A DNA stretch of 51,126 bases, from contig CAYWTS010000011.1 of the NCBI GenBank assembly GCA_964461265.1, positions 1 through 51,126 of the forward strand, given 5' to 3'. The translations under genes and the position numbers were made by a program. Positions 26,506-35,680 of the stretch are shown in pieces (position 1 is the stretch's first letter; each line of letters begins with the position of its first letter). The notes beneath the pieces were generated by a model. That model was not told the origin of the DNA and made no database searches. It saw only the letters and a list, made by a program, of their open reading frames with translations. Source of the DNA: CAYWTS01 sp964461265 (lineage in GTDB: Bacteria > Bacteroidota > Ignavibacteria > Tepidaquicellales > OLB5).

Positions 26506-29394
26506 ATGAGGGTACTTACGCCTTTAAAATACTTATCTATTATAGTTGTACTCTTACTTAGTTCTACCCTGATATTTTCTCAAACAACCGGAAGCATTCA
26601 AGGTGTTGTAATAGATGCTGGTGATAAATCACCTTTAATAGGTGCAATTATCAGAATCGACAATACTAGGATTGCGGTTGAAACTGATGTTAACGGAGAA
26701 TTCATTATTCAAAATCTTGAAGTAGGTGTTTACACCGTCAGTGCTTCATATACCGGTTACAATACTGAGAAAAAAACGGGAATTAAAGTATCTGTAGGTG
26801 AGAGGACTAAAATAACGTTTGAAATGTCAAGCGCAGGAATTACAACAGATACGATCGTAATCCCGGGAGAACGAAAAATTGACATTAATGTCAGCAGTAA
26901 AGAAATCGATGAAAAAACAATTAAGCATACGGGCATAAGAGGTATTGACAAAATTGTCGGAAGGACAGTAGGTGTTATAACCGATGAACGTGAAAGTGAA
27001 CTGCACTTCAGGGGTGGCAGGAATAATGAGAATGTGATAATTGTTGATGGAGTACCAACCAATAATCCATTCACAGGTTCATCGAGTGCATTCGTGCCAA
27101 ACAGCTTATTAAAGGAAATCGCTGTATTAACCGGTGGTTTCGGGGCTGAATTCGGTAATGCACTAAGCGGTGTTGTTAACGTATCTACAAAAGGCGGAAC
27201 GGATGTTTACAGCGGTTCGCTTGAAGTTATTTCGGATATCGTTGCAGGTGACTGGATAAAAACAGTTTCACAGGGTTATAACCTTTATAACATTACTATT
27301 GGCGGTCCGTTAATACCTGTCAAAGGATTTAACAAAGCACTCAATTTTTATGGCGCTGTTGAACGGCAGTTCCTCGGTGTTTCAAACCCAAGCTGGATTG
27401 CAGACGAGCTTTTCGAAGATGGCTATATACCTGACTACCATGAACAAATATGGTCTTTCAATGGAAGGCTGTCTGTTGATATGAGGGAAATAAATAAAAG
27501 TATTCCCATAAGATTAAGGTTCGGATTTCTGCACACTATAGATAATGCACGCCGTTTTATTCAGCTTTATTATAAAAACAACTCGTTTAGAAACCCGCTG
27601 CAGGAAATTAAAGATTATACAGTTTATGGAAGGCTAAGCCATGATGTTACTCAGAATTTCTTCTACGAATTGCAGGTTAACTATTTCAGGTCAATTGATG
27701 AACTTGGTGACGTATTTTTCAGGGATGACCTGTTTGCTTACGGCGATACAAACAGGGTACCCACACTTACTTCATATTTCTCACCAGGTCAGGCACAGGG
27801 TAATTTTATTCCTAGAGACAATTCGACCGAAGGTATCTTTTCAGGTCACTGGCAGGTTTATAACCTTTACCAAAAATTCGATATAAAGTACTGGGGATTT
27901 AAGGTCGATGCAACTTATTCACCTTTATCGAAGAAATACGGTGACCATGAAATCAAATTCGGCGGTGAATATCGTTATCATACACTTAGGAAGCTTGAAT
28001 TAAGTCCCAGGTTCACTGCTCATAACCCGATAGACACTATTATTAACGGCGTAATTCAAACAAGATATAATCCTCAGAACCTATGGTTTGGAAGAGACGT
28101 GTTGTTAAATTCATTCGGTTATGATGTAAAAGACCAATACGGAAGGTCAGTTGTTTCGCAGGAAGATTTAGACCCCAAACACCCAATTATTGGTGCTTTT
28201 TATTTACGTGATAAAATTGACTTCGATTACTTTAGCGTTAACCTTGGTTTAAGATTTGATTACCTGGATGTTAACAGTTCGGTTCTGAAAGATCCTTACG
28301 TGTTAATTGACCAGAATGGCGTATTGCTTTCAGAAAATGTATATGAAAAAAGTAAGCCAAGTATTACATTTAGCCCAAGGCTGGGATTTTCATTCCCTGT
28401 AACCGATAATACCGTTTTTGTTGCTAATTATGGCAAGTTTATTCAAATGCCCCAATTAACTTATTTATACATTAATAAGCTTGCGTTCCAGTACTTCTTT
28501 ACTAATTCGGTACAAAATGTTGCAGAAAATTCTTCCTTAAAACCTGAGAAGCTTACTTCCTATGAAATTGGTATTAAACAGCGTGTTGGCGATAATATGA
28601 GCTTTGGTATTACAGCTTATTATAAAGAAACCAAAGACCAGATTGGTATCACAAGGATAGCTGGTTCCTCTACAGTTCCCAATGGTTATGCATTATATAC
28701 AAATTCCGATTTCAGCTTATCTAAAGGTATCGATTTCTATTTAAGTTTACGAAGGCTTGGCAGCGAAAGGATAGCAGTTGATATTGCTTACACTCTGCTT
28801 TATGCTTCGGGTATTGGTGCAAATGCAAGTGCTAAATTCAGTCTTGCCAATAATCCGCAGGGTGTACTTCCTAAATTCGCTTTTCCGCTCGATTATGACC
28901 AAAGGCATACGGGAACAATAAACGTCGATTACCGTTTCGGCGGTGATGAAGATGTTCCAAAAGGATTTTTCGGGCAGATATTGAAATATATGGGATTAAA
29001 TGTTCTGTTTAGCTTTAACAGCGGAAGACCTTATACACAGAGAGAATTACCCCCGGATGATGACCCGTTCGGCAATGGTGGTGACGCTTTATCGAATAAG
29101 AACGAAGCATACTGGGATTGGAATTTCAGGTTCGATGTAAAGCTCGATAAATCATTTACTATCTGGAAAACGACATGGACAGCTTACATTTATATTCTGA
29201 ATCTTTTCAATACCGAGTTAATTAACAATGTATATGGCAGTACTGGCCGCCCTGATGATAACGGATTTTTAAATACACCATTAGGAAGCACAAGAAACGA
29301 AAATTACAAGAAGAACTGGCGAGATGCTATCAGGGTTATCTCGAACTGGGGAACACCCAGGCAGGTTAGGTTTGGTTTATCAATGTCATTTTAA
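26506..29394 (+). CDS. TonB-dependent outer-membrane receptor
   Basis: A 962-residue outer-membrane receptor with a ribosome site (CGGAGG) ahead of ATG. The order is: signal peptide (1-26, ending FSQ); a carboxypeptidase-regulatory-like beta-sandwich (about 28-108; GSIQGVVIDAGDKSPLIGA, DVNGEFIIQNLEVGVYTV); a plug domain (about 140-245; LHFRGGRNNENVIIVDGV); and a 22-strand-type barrel ending in an aromatic residue (GLSMSF), which suits insertion by the Bam machinery. Such receptors import large or scarce nutrients using TonB energy, but some SusC-like relatives serve surface complexes. It is followed 26 bp later by a giant exported protein and then a PorV-like barrel, a probable functional set. 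Confidence 0.93.
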   Translation: MRVLTPLKYLSIIVVLLLSSTLIFSQTTGSIQGVVIDAGDKSPLIGAIIRIDNTRIAVETDVNGEFIIQNLEVGVYTVSASYTGYNTEKKTGIKVSVGERTKITFEMSSAGITTDTIVIPGERKIDINVSSKEIDEKTIKHTGIRGIDKIVGRTVGVITDERESELHFRGGRNNENVIIVDGVPTNNPFTGSSSAFVPNSLLKEIAVLTGGFGAEFGNALSGVVNVSTKGGTDVYSGSLEVISDIVAGDWIKTVSQGYNLYNITIGGPLIPVKGFNKALNFYGAVERQFLGVSNPSWIADELFEDGYIPDYHEQIWSFNGRLSVDMREINKSIPIRLRFGFLHTIDNARRFIQLYYKNNSFRNPLQEIKDYTVYGRLSHDVTQNFFYELQVNYFRSIDELGDVFFRDDLFAYGDTNRVPTLTSYFSPGQAQGNFIPRDNSTEGIFSGHWQVYNLYQKFDIKYWGFKVDATYSPLSKKYGDHEIKFGGEYRYHTLRKLELSPRFTAHNPIDTIINGVIQTRYNPQNLWFGRDVLLNSFGYDVKDQYGRSVVSQEDLDPKHPIIGAFYLRDKIDFDYFSVNLGLRFDYLDVNSSVLKDPYVLIDQNGVLLSENVYEKSKPSITFSPRLGFSFPVTDNTVFVANYGKFIQMPQLTYLYINKLAFQYFFTNSVQNVAENSSLKPEKLTSYEIGIKQRVGDNMSFGITAYYKETKDQIGITRIAGSSTVPNGYALYTNSDFSLSKGIDFYLSLRRLGSERIAVDIAYTLLYASGIGANASAKFSLANNPQGVLPKFAFPLDYDQRHTGTINVDYRFGGDEDVPKGFFGQILKYMGLNVLFSFNSGRPYTQRELPPDDDPFGNGGDALSNKNEAYWDWNFRFDVKLDKSFTIWKTTWTAYIYILNLFNTELINNVYGSTGRPDDNGFLNTPLGSTRNENYKKNWRDAIRVISNWGTPRQVRFGLSMSF

Positions 29395-29420
29395 AGAATT
29401 TAAATTAACGTAAAAGTAAA

Positions 29421-32400
29421 ATGAAAAAAAAGTATTTAATAATAATTAGCTTAATTTGGCTGTTGTTTTACTCAGGCGGAGCTTTTGCTAACCGCGCACC
29501 AAATTTGGGAGGTGGTGACATCGTACCCAGAAACCCACTGCCTTTTGCAGTTATTAAAGCACAAGTGCCTTTGGAATGTAATGAAATTCGCGCGTTTATA
29601 TGGAATACAGGTGTTTTCAATCAGGATTTGAGAACAAACAATACTGCGGGTTTTGAGTGGCCTATTAATACCGGCAAAACAGCTATTTTTACTACCGGTC
29701 TATCGATTGGTGTTATGTATCAGGGAAATTTACGCATGGCAAATGCTTCTTATAATGGTGAATACGGACCAGGGTATGTTGAAAATGGTATTTTCAAAAC
29801 CGATAGCAGGTTTAAAATTTACAGTGTAAAAGCAGGTGATAATGCCAACACAAATCCTGACTGGGCTAACTGGGGTTTGATGATACCTTTTGGAGCACCA
29901 TGGCAGGATATTAATGCAGATGGTTCTTATGACCCGAATGTTGATATCCCCGGGATTAAAGATGCAGGGCAAACAATTTTCGTGTGTCTTACTGATGCTG
30001 ATCCCAATACTCATACGAGCAGCGAGGGTTTTTCAGGAGGGACACTTCCCATTTTTGCTGAAGTCCATTTGACTGCATGGGCTTATAACACGCCGGGTCT
30101 TACAGCCTTACAGTTTATTCAATGGGTAGTTATCAATAAATCAAATGTTGCATGGAATTCCACTCATTTTGGAATTGTATGTGATCCCGACTTAGGTTGG
30201 GCAAATGATGATTATATAGGCTGTGATGCACCTGAGAATTTTGCATTTTGTTATAATGCAGATAATATGGACGGAACAGGTGCAACAGGACAATACGGAC
30301 TTAATCCTCCTGCTTCAGGAATGGACTATTTTAAAAGTCCTTTGGTTTACACTGGCAACCCTAATGATATAGATACAATATATCCTACCCCGGGATTACC
30401 CAGAATGATTATCAGAACAGGTTACAAGCAAATTGGTATGACTTCGTTTGTTTATTTTACGAATACAGGCAGCGGTGGTCCGGTTTGTGAAAATGACCCA
30501 AGCTCAATTGACCATGCTTATAATTACCTGCAGGGTAAAAAAAGAGATGGGACGCCCTGGATTAACTATGTAACACGTCAAACTACAGTATTGTGTTATC
30601 CCGGAGACCCTGAAACAGATACAAGAACGGATACAAATTGGACAGAATTTGACGGCAGAATCGAAAATTGCGGTCTAAGTTTAACAGGTCCTGAAGTTTC
30701 ACCAGTTCCCGCTGGTGACCGAAGGTTTATATTCAATTCAGGTTCTACTTCATTTACTGTTAATCCTAACGATACACAGTACATTGTGTTAGGGCAAATG
30801 GTGGCACAAGGCTCTGACCACAAAAATTCGGTTACTGCTCTTAAAAATCTTGACCCGATTGCCCAGAAGGTATATAACTTGAATTTTAAAGTTATACCTC
30901 CTCCGCCTCAGCCGGTTGTTAAATCAAGCTTTACACCGAATAGTGATGTAGGAACATTCGATATTACCTTTACATGGGGCGATACATCAGAATCTTATCT
31001 TTTTGATGATGTATTATTCGGCACCGGCTTTTACAGGTTCCAGGGTTATGAGGTGTATGAGATTAAGCGCAGCGCAACTGTGATGCCGGATTTCAATAAC
31101 CTGTCATCTATTAACCAGGATGTGAAATTACTGGCTATTTATGATTTAAATGACCCTGTTCCCGATAGCTTGAAAATAGGATTTATTTATGACAGTTTAC
31201 AGGTAGGATTTTCAGGAAATCCGCCGAAACCTACCTATGCCTGGGTACCTGTTGTTCCGCATTACGGTGCCACAGCACCATCAGGTTTTCCAAATTCAGG
31301 TATAACCAGAAGCATTACTATTAACCAGACTTATTTTCAGAGTGAAAATGGCAACAGGAGTAAATTTATTTACGGGAATACTTATAAGTTTGCAATAATA
31401 GCTTATGGTTATAATCCGAATGGATTAAAAGGAGGTAAAGTTGTAAGAAATTCTCTTACTTCTTCTATAATCACGGTTACACCTGAAGCACCTCTGATGG
31501 GAACGAAATATTTCTACACAAACGGCGATACGTTATATACCAACAGAAGGGATCTTGGACTAATTCCTATTGTGAAAAACCAGGATTTACTAAAAGATGC
31601 AAAATACCGTGTAATATTTAATTCACCTGATACTACATATAATATATACAGGTCACAGGATAATTGGACAACAAGCCAGTTAATGAAAGCCAACTTGAAA
31701 TATACTAACAGATCTTTGAGCGGATTATCAACTGCAGATGATTCGGCAAGGATTGTAGATGGTATTTTGTTTAAAGTTATGAGAATTATTTACAATACGG
31801 TATCACAACCACAAGGTGAATACAAATACAATTATGGTGTGATATCAGATTTGAACCTTTCAGTAAGTTATGCCAGAGATTCACTTCAGACAAGGTTTAA
31901 TACGGGAGGATGGGAATACATACCGGAAAGCAACCGCAACCTTGAGGGCAGCAAATTCAAACCCACCAATAAAACGTGGCAGTCCGTTTCGATGGCATTA
32001 TCTTATCCTAATAAGAACACATTTACAGGATTCAGGAGTTTACTTAATCCTGAAAACCTGAAGCGGGTAATGATTCATTTTACAGGATATGGTAACGGAC
32101 AGCAGGCGTATTTGTTTAGGGCAATTTCTTCTGCAAATTATCAATATCAGAACCAGATGGTTGAAGTGCCCTTCAGAATATACGAAATTGATCCATTTGA
32201 CAGTTCAGGCAGCCAGAGACAATTGAACTGCGCACTGCTTGAATTTTCCGACACGCTTAATAACCCTTATGGCAGATGGGAACCGATAATGGATTCTCTT
32301 GCCAGTAAGGATATTATATATATTTTCAATAGTAATTATGACCCGAATCCAAATACGTTCTATACAACAAAGAACCTGCTTGTTCAGCAGCCTCAAATAG

Positions 32401-32900
32401 ACGTTATGTATGCATGGTGTGCAAAGCTGCGCGGTCCGGGTGCTGCTTTCCAGAATGGTGACCAGATGATAATTTATCCGTACACTGTTACAAGACCCGA
32501 AGTAGTACCGGGTTATGCGTTATATTACGAGGTTGAGTCAAAAGCCCCGTTGTTCGGCAATACTACAAATGCTATAGAGAATAATGAACTGGATAAAATC
32601 AGGGTTGTGCCTAATCCATATTATGGTTTTAATAATCTGGAAACTTCTACATCGGGACGTTTTGTAACATTCAGAAGGCTGCCTAAACAGTGCACCATTA
32701 AAATATTCACACTTAATGGCGATATGATTAAGAAACTGGAGAAGAATGATAATAATTCAACAATGAGGTGGGATTTGGAGAATCAGGATGATGTACCTGT
32801 TGCCTCAGGTATTTATATTGCACTTATCGATGCACCGGGTATTGGAAGCAAGGTAATTAAAATTGCAGTATTTACACCTCAAGAAAGAATTGATTTCTAA
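29421..32900 (+). CDS. Very large exported protein with variant C-terminal domain
   Basis: A 1159-residue exported protein of unrecognised function. It has a signal peptide (about 1-23) and then a conserved-looking N-terminal segment (GGGDIVPRNP, NPDWANWGLMIPFGAPW). The centre is beta-rich with fibronectin-like stretches (about 490-690). The C-terminus, from about 1055, is not the common YPNPFNP type. It reads RVVPNPYYGFNN, FRRLPKQCTIKIFTLNGDM, MRWDLENQDDVPVASGIYI and then about 30 residues without a KxLIK end. The pattern still matches the fold of Por/T9SS sorting domains (two strands, 'NGD' turn, 'ASGIY' motif), so I infer a variant export signal or a non-cleaved domain. It is encoded between a TonB receptor and a PorV-like barrel, on one likely transcript. 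Confidence 0.85.
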   Translation: MKKKYLIIISLIWLLFYSGGAFANRAPNLGGGDIVPRNPLPFAVIKAQVPLECNEIRAFIWNTGVFNQDLRTNNTAGFEWPINTGKTAIFTTGLSIGVMYQGNLRMANASYNGEYGPGYVENGIFKTDSRFKIYSVKAGDNANTNPDWANWGLMIPFGAPWQDINADGSYDPNVDIPGIKDAGQTIFVCLTDADPNTHTSSEGFSGGTLPIFAEVHLTAWAYNTPGLTALQFIQWVVINKSNVAWNSTHFGIVCDPDLGWANDDYIGCDAPENFAFCYNADNMDGTGATGQYGLNPPASGMDYFKSPLVYTGNPNDIDTIYPTPGLPRMIIRTGYKQIGMTSFVYFTNTGSGGPVCENDPSSIDHAYNYLQGKKRDGTPWINYVTRQTTVLCYPGDPETDTRTDTNWTEFDGRIENCGLSLTGPEVSPVPAGDRRFIFNSGSTSFTVNPNDTQYIVLGQMVAQGSDHKNSVTALKNLDPIAQKVYNLNFKVIPPPPQPVVKSSFTPNSDVGTFDITFTWGDTSESYLFDDVLFGTGFYRFQGYEVYEIKRSATVMPDFNNLSSINQDVKLLAIYDLNDPVPDSLKIGFIYDSLQVGFSGNPPKPTYAWVPVVPHYGATAPSGFPNSGITRSITINQTYFQSENGNRSKFIYGNTYKFAIIAYGYNPNGLKGGKVVRNSLTSSIITVTPEAPLMGTKYFYTNGDTLYTNRRDLGLIPIVKNQDLLKDAKYRVIFNSPDTTYNIYRSQDNWTTSQLMKANLKYTNRSLSGLSTADDSARIVDGILFKVMRIIYNTVSQPQGEYKYNYGVISDLNLSVSYARDSLQTRFNTGGWEYIPESNRNLEGSKFKPTNKTWQSVSMALSYPNKNTFTGFRSLLNPENLKRVMIHFTGYGNGQQAYLFRAISSANYQYQNQMVEVPFRIYEIDPFDSSGSQRQLNCALLEFSDTLNNPYGRWEPIMDSLASKDIIYIFNSNYDPNPNTFYTTKNLLVQQPQIDVMYAWCAKLRGPGAAFQNGDQMIIYPYTVTRPEVVPGYALYYEVESKAPLFGNTTNAIENNELDKIRVVPNPYYGFNNLETSTSGRFVTFRRLPKQCTIKIFTLNGDMIKKLEKNDNNSTMRWDLENQDDVPVASGIYIALIDAPGIGSKVIKIAVFTPQERIDF

Positions 32901-32915
32901 AGGAGTAACAATCAC

Positions 32916-32945
32916 GCTCTTCCCCTTTTAAAAAAGGGGAAGAGC
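32916..32945. repeat. Perfect 14-bp-stem palindrome in operon gap
   Basis: GCTCTTCCCCTTTT-AA-AAAAGGGGAAGAGC lies between the giant exported protein and the PorV-like gene. It has the C4T4/A4G4 style of the palindrome found within 9824-9854. No T-tract follows, so it looks like a REP-like element or an mRNA-processing/stability hairpin, not a terminator. Confidence 0.75.
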
Positions 32946-32982
32946 AATTAAAAATGAAAATTTAAAAGGAGTTATATTAAAA

Positions 32983-34035
32983 ATGAGATATACAAAATTT
33001 AAAATAATTCTCACTGTTGTACTTATAGCAATTACAGGTCTGACTGGCAATGATGCTGTATCGGGACCCAGGACAAAGCTTGGTACTATGGCAGCACCTG
33101 AATTATTGATTCCTTTAGGGTCAATTGGTACATCTTTGCAAGGCTCGAACCTATCGAGTGTGACCGGCATAGATGCTATGTACTGGAATCCTGCAGGACT
33201 GGCAGGTATAAACAGTAAAACCGGTGAAGCACTGTTTTCATATATGACATATATCGCAGATATGAAGATGCAGTATGTTGCCGGAGCTATTAAAGTTGGG
33301 AACCTGGGAATTATCGGTGCCTCTCTGCGTAATCTTAGTTTCGGTGAACCGATTCTGGTTACTACCGAATATGAGCCTGAAGGTACAGGTCAGCAGATTA
33401 CACCTATTTATCTTACAGCAAACCTTAGTTTTGCAAGAGCAATGACCGATAAAGTATACTTCGGTACTAATTTTAAGCTTATAACCGAGAAAATAGCCGA
33501 TGTTAGCGCTATGGGTTTCGCTTTTGATTTCGGTCTGCAATACGTTGCTGGCAAAAGCGGTATCAGGTTTGGGATTGCTCTGAAAAACCTGGGACCGAGC
33601 ATGAAATTTACCGGTTCCGGACTCGACAGGCAATATACTGAAAACGGGATTCAAACTATCAGAAGAGTAAACCTGCAGGAATTTGAACTTCCGACTTCTC
33701 TTGAAATCGGTGCTTCCTACACTGCTACATTTGCAAAAACAAACTTTGTAACTTTGTCTTCAACGTTCCAGAACAACGGTTTCACCAGTGATGAATACAG
33801 GTTTGGATTGGAATATAATTACAACAATTATGTATTCATTAGAGGTGCTTATACTTACTATCCAGATAAAGAATCAGCAGATGAAAGGTTGTGGGGTCCA
33901 TCATTTGGTGCCGGAGTTAAGTACCCCTTCGGCTCGCTTACATTAGGTTTTGACTATGCTTATCGTATAATCAACAAGACCGGCGAAGGTTTTAACACCC
34001 ATAACCAGTTCTTTACACTCTTTGTCGGATTTTAA
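32983..34035 (+). CDS. PorV/PorQ-like outer-membrane barrel protein
   Basis: A 350-residue predicted outer-membrane beta-barrel. The signal peptide (1-24) is followed by a region that matches the PorV/PorQ family pattern: TSLQGSNLSSVTGIDAMYWNP, where WNPAGLA is characteristic. Then come alternating amphipathic strands and a C-terminus NQFFTLFVGF with a terminal aromatic residue suited to barrel assembly. In T9SS, PorV carries substrates from the translocon to the attachment complex, while PorQ-type relatives have related roles. Family membership is well supported; which subfamily is not decided. Its ribosome site is AAAGGAG. It follows the giant exported protein, consistent with a dedicated role in that protein's secretion (inference). 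Confidence 0.8.
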   Translation: MRYTKFKIILTVVLIAITGLTGNDAVSGPRTKLGTMAAPELLIPLGSIGTSLQGSNLSSVTGIDAMYWNPAGLAGINSKTGEALFSYMTYIADMKMQYVAGAIKVGNLGIIGASLRNLSFGEPILVTTEYEPEGTGQQITPIYLTANLSFARAMTDKVYFGTNFKLITEKIADVSAMGFAFDFGLQYVAGKSGIRFGIALKNLGPSMKFTGSGLDRQYTENGIQTIRRVNLQEFELPTSLEIGASYTATFAKTNFVTLSSTFQNNGFTSDEYRFGLEYNYNNYVFIRGAYTYYPDKESADERLWGPSFGAGVKYPFGSLTLGFDYAYRIINKTGEGFNTHNQFFTLFVGF

Positions 34036-34059
34036 TTACTGATACTATTTATTTCAAAA

Positions 34060-34090
34060 GACAACCTCCCGATAGGTTGTCTTTTTTATT
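34060..34090 (+). terminator. Intrinsic terminator after the PorV-like gene
   Basis: GACAACCT-CCCGAT-AGGTTGTC is a perfect 8-bp stem followed by TTTTTTATTTT. It ends just upstream of the next ATG (34103). Confidence 0.88.
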
Positions 34091-34102
34091 TTGCATTTAG
34101 TC

Positions 34103-35500
34103 ATGATTACATACAAAAAATTTTGTTTACTTTTATGCTTGATTTCATTTTTTTTATTGACGCAAGCATTTTCTCAAAATAAAGGCTTTTTTACACACGA
34201 TTACTGTTTATTTAAAAACAGTGACGGCAAAGTTATCCTGGAATTATATTATTCTTTTGAGGAGGACCATCTTACTTATATAGATGAGCCTGAATCCGGT
34301 TTCACAGGTGCAGGATTGATATTACTTGAGATATTCGATATAACTACTCAGAACCTGATACATGCGAAAAATTATAAGGTTCCGCTTGTTATTTATGATA
34401 CGTCCAGGCAATATAAAACAGGAAGGCTTGTCGGGCAAATCAATCTCCTGCTCGATAGCGGACAGTATAAAATTAATATCGGGGCAACCGATTTCTATAA
34501 TCCCTTAGATACATCCAAACATGAAGAAACCTTTACCCTTGCCCGGTTTCCCGAGAACAGGCTTTGCTGCAGCAGTATACAGCTATCGGGCAATATTTCT
34601 AAATCTACCGATGTTGGTAGTATATTCTATAAAAATACACTTGAGATTGAACCGAACCCGCTCAGACTCTTTGGTAATAATAAACCTAAGGTTTATTATT
34701 ACAGCGAATTATACAACTTAAAACCTCCTTATGTTACTAACCAGTATTCTGTAGTATTTACATTTACCGATTTGAATGATGTTGTCTTAAAATCTAATTC
34801 AAAAAATTATACTATTAAGAGCGAATCGAAAATAGAATACGGAGTATTTGATGTTAGTGATGTGCCTACAGGTAAGTACAAGGTAAAGATGAAGATTGAA
34901 GACAGCACTTATAATAAGCTGCTCGAAGTTGAAAAAATTCTGTATGTTCTCAATACCGGTGACTCTGTTATTAATAAACAAACCGATGATGCCGATTACC
35001 TGGCAAGCGAATATATTAATTATAGTGCTGAGAAAGTAGATGAAGAGTTTAACATATCCTCCTATCTAATGACAGAAACTGCAAAGAAAAACTATACGAA
35101 GCTGAATATACTTGACCAGAAGAGAAGATTCTTGTTCAACTTCTGGAAAATGCTTGACCCTAATCCTATTACTTCGCTGAATGAGTTTAAGAAGGAATAT
35201 AAGGAACGTATTGAATATGCAAATAAAAATTATCAAAGCGAATTTAGAGAGGGGTGGAAATCGGACAGGGGCAGGATTTATTGTGTTTACGGCAAACCGG
35301 ATGAACTGGAAAAATATCCTTTTGAATCCGAAACAAGAGCATACGAAATATGGCACTACTACTCAATTGAAGGCGGTGTGGAGTTTGTATTTATTGACCT
35401 TAGCAGCGATGCGGGCGATTTTACTCTTGTACACTCTACAAAAGTCGGTGAAATTAACGACCCCAACTGGAAGCGGCGGTTAAGAGCAGGGAATTTTTAA
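34103..35500 (+). CDS. GWxTD-domain exported protein
   Basis: A 465-residue exported protein from ATG 34103; the open frame begins at a TTG (34091) inside the terminator T-tract, which is an unlikely start. A signal peptide (MITYKKFCLLLCLISFFLLTQ) is followed by a beta-rich region. The C-terminal ~130 residues are the GWxTD domain found in Bacteroidota and Acidobacteriota (REGWKSDRGRIYCVYGKPDE, where GWKSD stands for GWxTD, then YEIWHYY and FVFIDLSS). The domain's function is not established. No ribosome site is obvious. Its placement behind a terminator suggests either read-through or a promoter inside the upstream gene. Confidence 0.87.
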   Translation: MITYKKFCLLLCLISFFLLTQAFSQNKGFFTHDYCLFKNSDGKVILELYYSFEEDHLTYIDEPESGFTGAGLILLEIFDITTQNLIHAKNYKVPLVIYDTSRQYKTGRLVGQINLLLDSGQYKINIGATDFYNPLDTSKHEETFTLARFPENRLCCSSIQLSGNISKSTDVGSIFYKNTLEIEPNPLRLFGNNKPKVYYYSELYNLKPPYVTNQYSVVFTFTDLNDVVLKSNSKNYTIKSESKIEYGVFDVSDVPTGKYKVKMKIEDSTYNKLLEVEKILYVLNTGDSVINKQTDDADYLASEYINYSAEKVDEEFNISSYLMTETAKKNYTKLNILDQKRRFLFNFWKMLDPNPITSLNEFKKEYKERIEYANKNYQSEFREGWKSDRGRIYCVYGKPDELEKYPFESETRAYEIWHYYSIEGGVEFVFIDLSSDAGDFTLVHSTKVGEINDPNWKRRLRAGNF

Positions 35501-35520
35501 TATAGTTAAATAACTGATTT

Positions 35521-35552
35521 AGCCAACCTTTGTTTTAAGGTTGGCTTTTTTT
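35521..35552 (+). terminator. Intrinsic terminator after the GWxTD gene
   Basis: AGCCAACCTT-TGTTTT-AAGGTTGGCT is a perfect 10-bp stem followed directly by TTTTTTATTT. Confidence 0.92.
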
Positions 35553-35680
35553 ATTTACTAAAAAGGATTTCAAAAGATATATAAAATACTGATATTTGTA
35601 TTATATTATAGAATTTATTGATAATAACTAAAAATATTAACTTATTATTATCCCTTTTTTAAAGGAGATAAGGGGTTTGT

